Below, piece by piece: positions 63,223-64,000 of a stretch of 64,000 nucleotides of DNA. The notes under the pieces were generated by a model. It had not been told where the DNA came from. It saw nothing but the letters and a program-made list of their open reading frames with translations, and searched no databases. The first letter of the stretch is position 1. Each line of letters begins with the position of its first letter. Origin of the DNA: Paenibacillus sp. Soil787 (lineage in GTDB: Bacteria; Bacillota; Bacilli; Paenibacillales; NBRC-103111); contig NZ_LMSP01000005.1 in NCBI RefSeq assembly GCF_001429545.1, positions 121,034 to 185,033 of the forward strand, written 5' to 3'. The position numbers and the translations under genes are program-made.

Positions 63223-63363
63223 ATGCTGAAGAAAGCCAATCAAAAGAAGCCGATCCTGCCAACGAATAATCCTGTTATTATAAATAATCGCTATTGTTTC
63301 CTGATGTGGGCAAAAACGGGTAATAAACGGTATCTGAATATACTCCGAGGAGTGGGAATATGA
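63223..63363 (+). CDS. Small hypothetical protein (46 aa)
   Basis: A textbook AAGGAGGTGAAC precedes ATG 63223. The product is basic: MLKKANQKKPILPTNNPVII, then NNRYCFLMWAKTGNKRYLNI and LRGVGI. It overlaps the next gene by 4 nt (ATGA), showing a coupled pair. I do not recognise it. Confidence 0.55.
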   Translation: MLKKANQKKPILPTNNPVIINNRYCFLMWAKTGNKRYLNILRGVGI

Positions 63364-63596
63364 CAACGATAACCAAGCCGGTCATCCCTAGTATAATTGC
63401 AGAATCGATTGAAAGCCTCCGTTGTGAGGGTTGGGTAGATGATGACTTCTTTAACTTTTCGCAATATGATGAGGAGCGTTCGGAAGCTCGTATTTTGTTT
63501 CATTACTTTCGAAACAATCGGGCAACGTTTGCGGCTGCCATTGTTAACAGTTATGTGGTTCATGAGCGTATGATGGAAATTAGTGCAGCTGAGTGA
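63360..63596 (+). CDS. Small acidic hypothetical protein (78 aa)
   Basis: Starts within the stop of the previous gene, with GAGGAG before the ATG. The product is acidic and aromatic: ESLRCEGWVDDDFFNFSQYD, then EERSEARILFHYFRNNRATF and a C-terminal VVHERMMEISAAE. No family is recognised. The basic-then-acidic coupled pair resembles a small two-component module (for example toxin-antitoxin), but there is no direct support. Confidence 0.55.
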   Translation: MTTITKPVIPSIIAESIESLRCEGWVDDDFFNFSQYDEERSEARILFHYFRNNRATFAAAIVNSYVVHERMMEISAAE

Positions 63597-63720
63597 GCTG
63601 TCGAGCGCTTGTTGAGGAAGCTTCTTATAGAGTGAACAGAATTATAATGCCTTTGTTTTCGGATTACTAAACATTAAAAGCGTCGGTTTTAAGATTGCTT
63701 TCAAAAAAGTGAGTATAAAG

Positions 63721-63750
63721 AACACGTGCTTAAGCAGCAGGTGTTTTTTT
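63721..63750 (+). terminator. Terminator before the rRNA promoters
   Basis: aacacgtgct / cagcaggtgtt followed by T7. It insulates the rRNA operon from the upstream genes. Confidence 0.65.
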
Positions 63751-63809
63751 GTTATTAAAGAGGTAAGAATCAACCTTAGAAACTTTTTTGTAATTGGAAA
63801 AATAAAACA

Positions 63810-63839
63810 TTGCATTACGTTTGATAACCATGGTATATT
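63810..63839 (+). promoter_or_regulatory. rRNA operon promoter P1
   Basis: -35 TTGCAT (63810-63815), 18-bp spacer, -10 TATATT (63834-63839) in the context ATGGTATATTA. Nearly the same core recurs in P2. Confidence 0.7.
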
Positions 63840-63887
63840 ATCACTCCGGCCGCAAGACAGGCTGGTGAAAGTAACTAGAAAAACTAG

Positions 63888-63916
63888 TTGCAAAATAAAA
63901 ATCAGTATGGTATATT
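63888..63916 (+). promoter_or_regulatory. rRNA operon promoter P2
   Basis: -35 TTGCAA (63888-63893), 17-bp spacer, -10 TATATT (63911-63916), again with TATGGTATATTA. A small palindrome, aactagaaaaactagtt, lies just before it at 63873-63889. Confidence 0.75.
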
Positions 63917-63929
63917 ACTTCTCGCTGCT

Positions 63930-64000
63930 TCGGTAACACGGCAGTGAACGAAAGAAATTGATCTTTGAAAACTGAACAACGAGTGAGTAAGCACGAACGA
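63930..64000 (+). other. rRNA operon leader (upstream of a 16S gene outside the window)
   Basis: The text gatctttgaaaactgaacaa at about 63961 followed by cgagtgag is the leader/antitermination region found just before 16S rRNA genes in Bacillales. No 16S sequence itself (tttgatcctggctcag) is reached before base 64000. Confidence 0.8.

Overview
The window looks like a chromosomal segment of a Paenibacillus-type member of the Bacillales. The evidence is strong AGGAGG-type ribosome sites, a spore-coat transglutaminase gene, YvrJ-, YwmB- and DUF896-type small proteins, a bacillithiol deacetylase pair (yojF-bshB2), very large modular pectinases, and an rRNA-operon leader at the right edge. No phage, insertion sequence, CRISPR array or tRNA was seen.

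Layout. (1) 1-4.1 kb is a graveyard of accessory genes: a split sigma-factor pair with a YvrJ-like gene, a toxin-antitoxin pair with a decayed toxin, an orphan Phd antitoxin, and several frameshifted or truncated genes. Parts of one of these recur at 11.3 kb. (2) 4.5-7.15 kb is cysD-cysN for sulfate activation, with a degenerate APS-kinase-like tail on CysN. (3) 7.3-11.15 kb is a VWA / PP2C phosphatase / protein kinase triad (YegL-YegK-YegI or TerY-P type). (4) 11.7-13.0 kb holds two tiny ORFs, a membrane zinc-ribbon protein and a NERD protein. (5) 13.05-15.8 kb holds an E1-like adenylyltransferase overlapping a FeeM-like N-acyltransferase, with a divergent HD-GYP gene.

(6) 16.3-44.3 kb is a pectin/rhamnogalacturonan utilisation locus: GH105, two AraC-family regulators (one membrane-anchored), an ABC importer with two paralogous binding proteins and no ATPase, two GH43 enzymes, an intracellular CE12-GH28 fusion, and two giant secreted proteins. 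The first giant is pectate lyase + pectin methylesterase and ends in a cohesin. The second is pectin methylesterase + FIVAR-dockerin + CE12 + SLH-like. The cohesin and dockerin in neighbouring genes suggest that the two enzymes form a surface complex. Secreted lyases and esterases would cut and de-esterify pectin, the importer would bring in oligomers, and GH105, GH28, CE12 and GH43 would finish degradation inside the cell.

(7) 44.3-53.2 kb is mixed core genome: a decayed LRR/copper-amine-oxidase-N gene, yojF-bshB2, an acyl-CoA dehydrogenase, tgl with a histidine-rich neighbour, a patatin, a GNAT, GAPDH, DUF896 and an FAD-protein fragment. (8) 53.5-56.6 kb has a 29-residue exported-peptide candidate, a DUF5317 protein and a PAS-GGDEF-EAL protein, followed by a palindromic repeat cluster. 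(9) 57.1-60.1 kb has a TOTE-type primase-helicase and a frameshifted DUF6155 gene. (10) 60.5-64 kb has a small membrane protein, an APC permease, a YwmB protein, two overlapping small genes, and tandem promoters of an rRNA operon whose 16S gene lies beyond the window.
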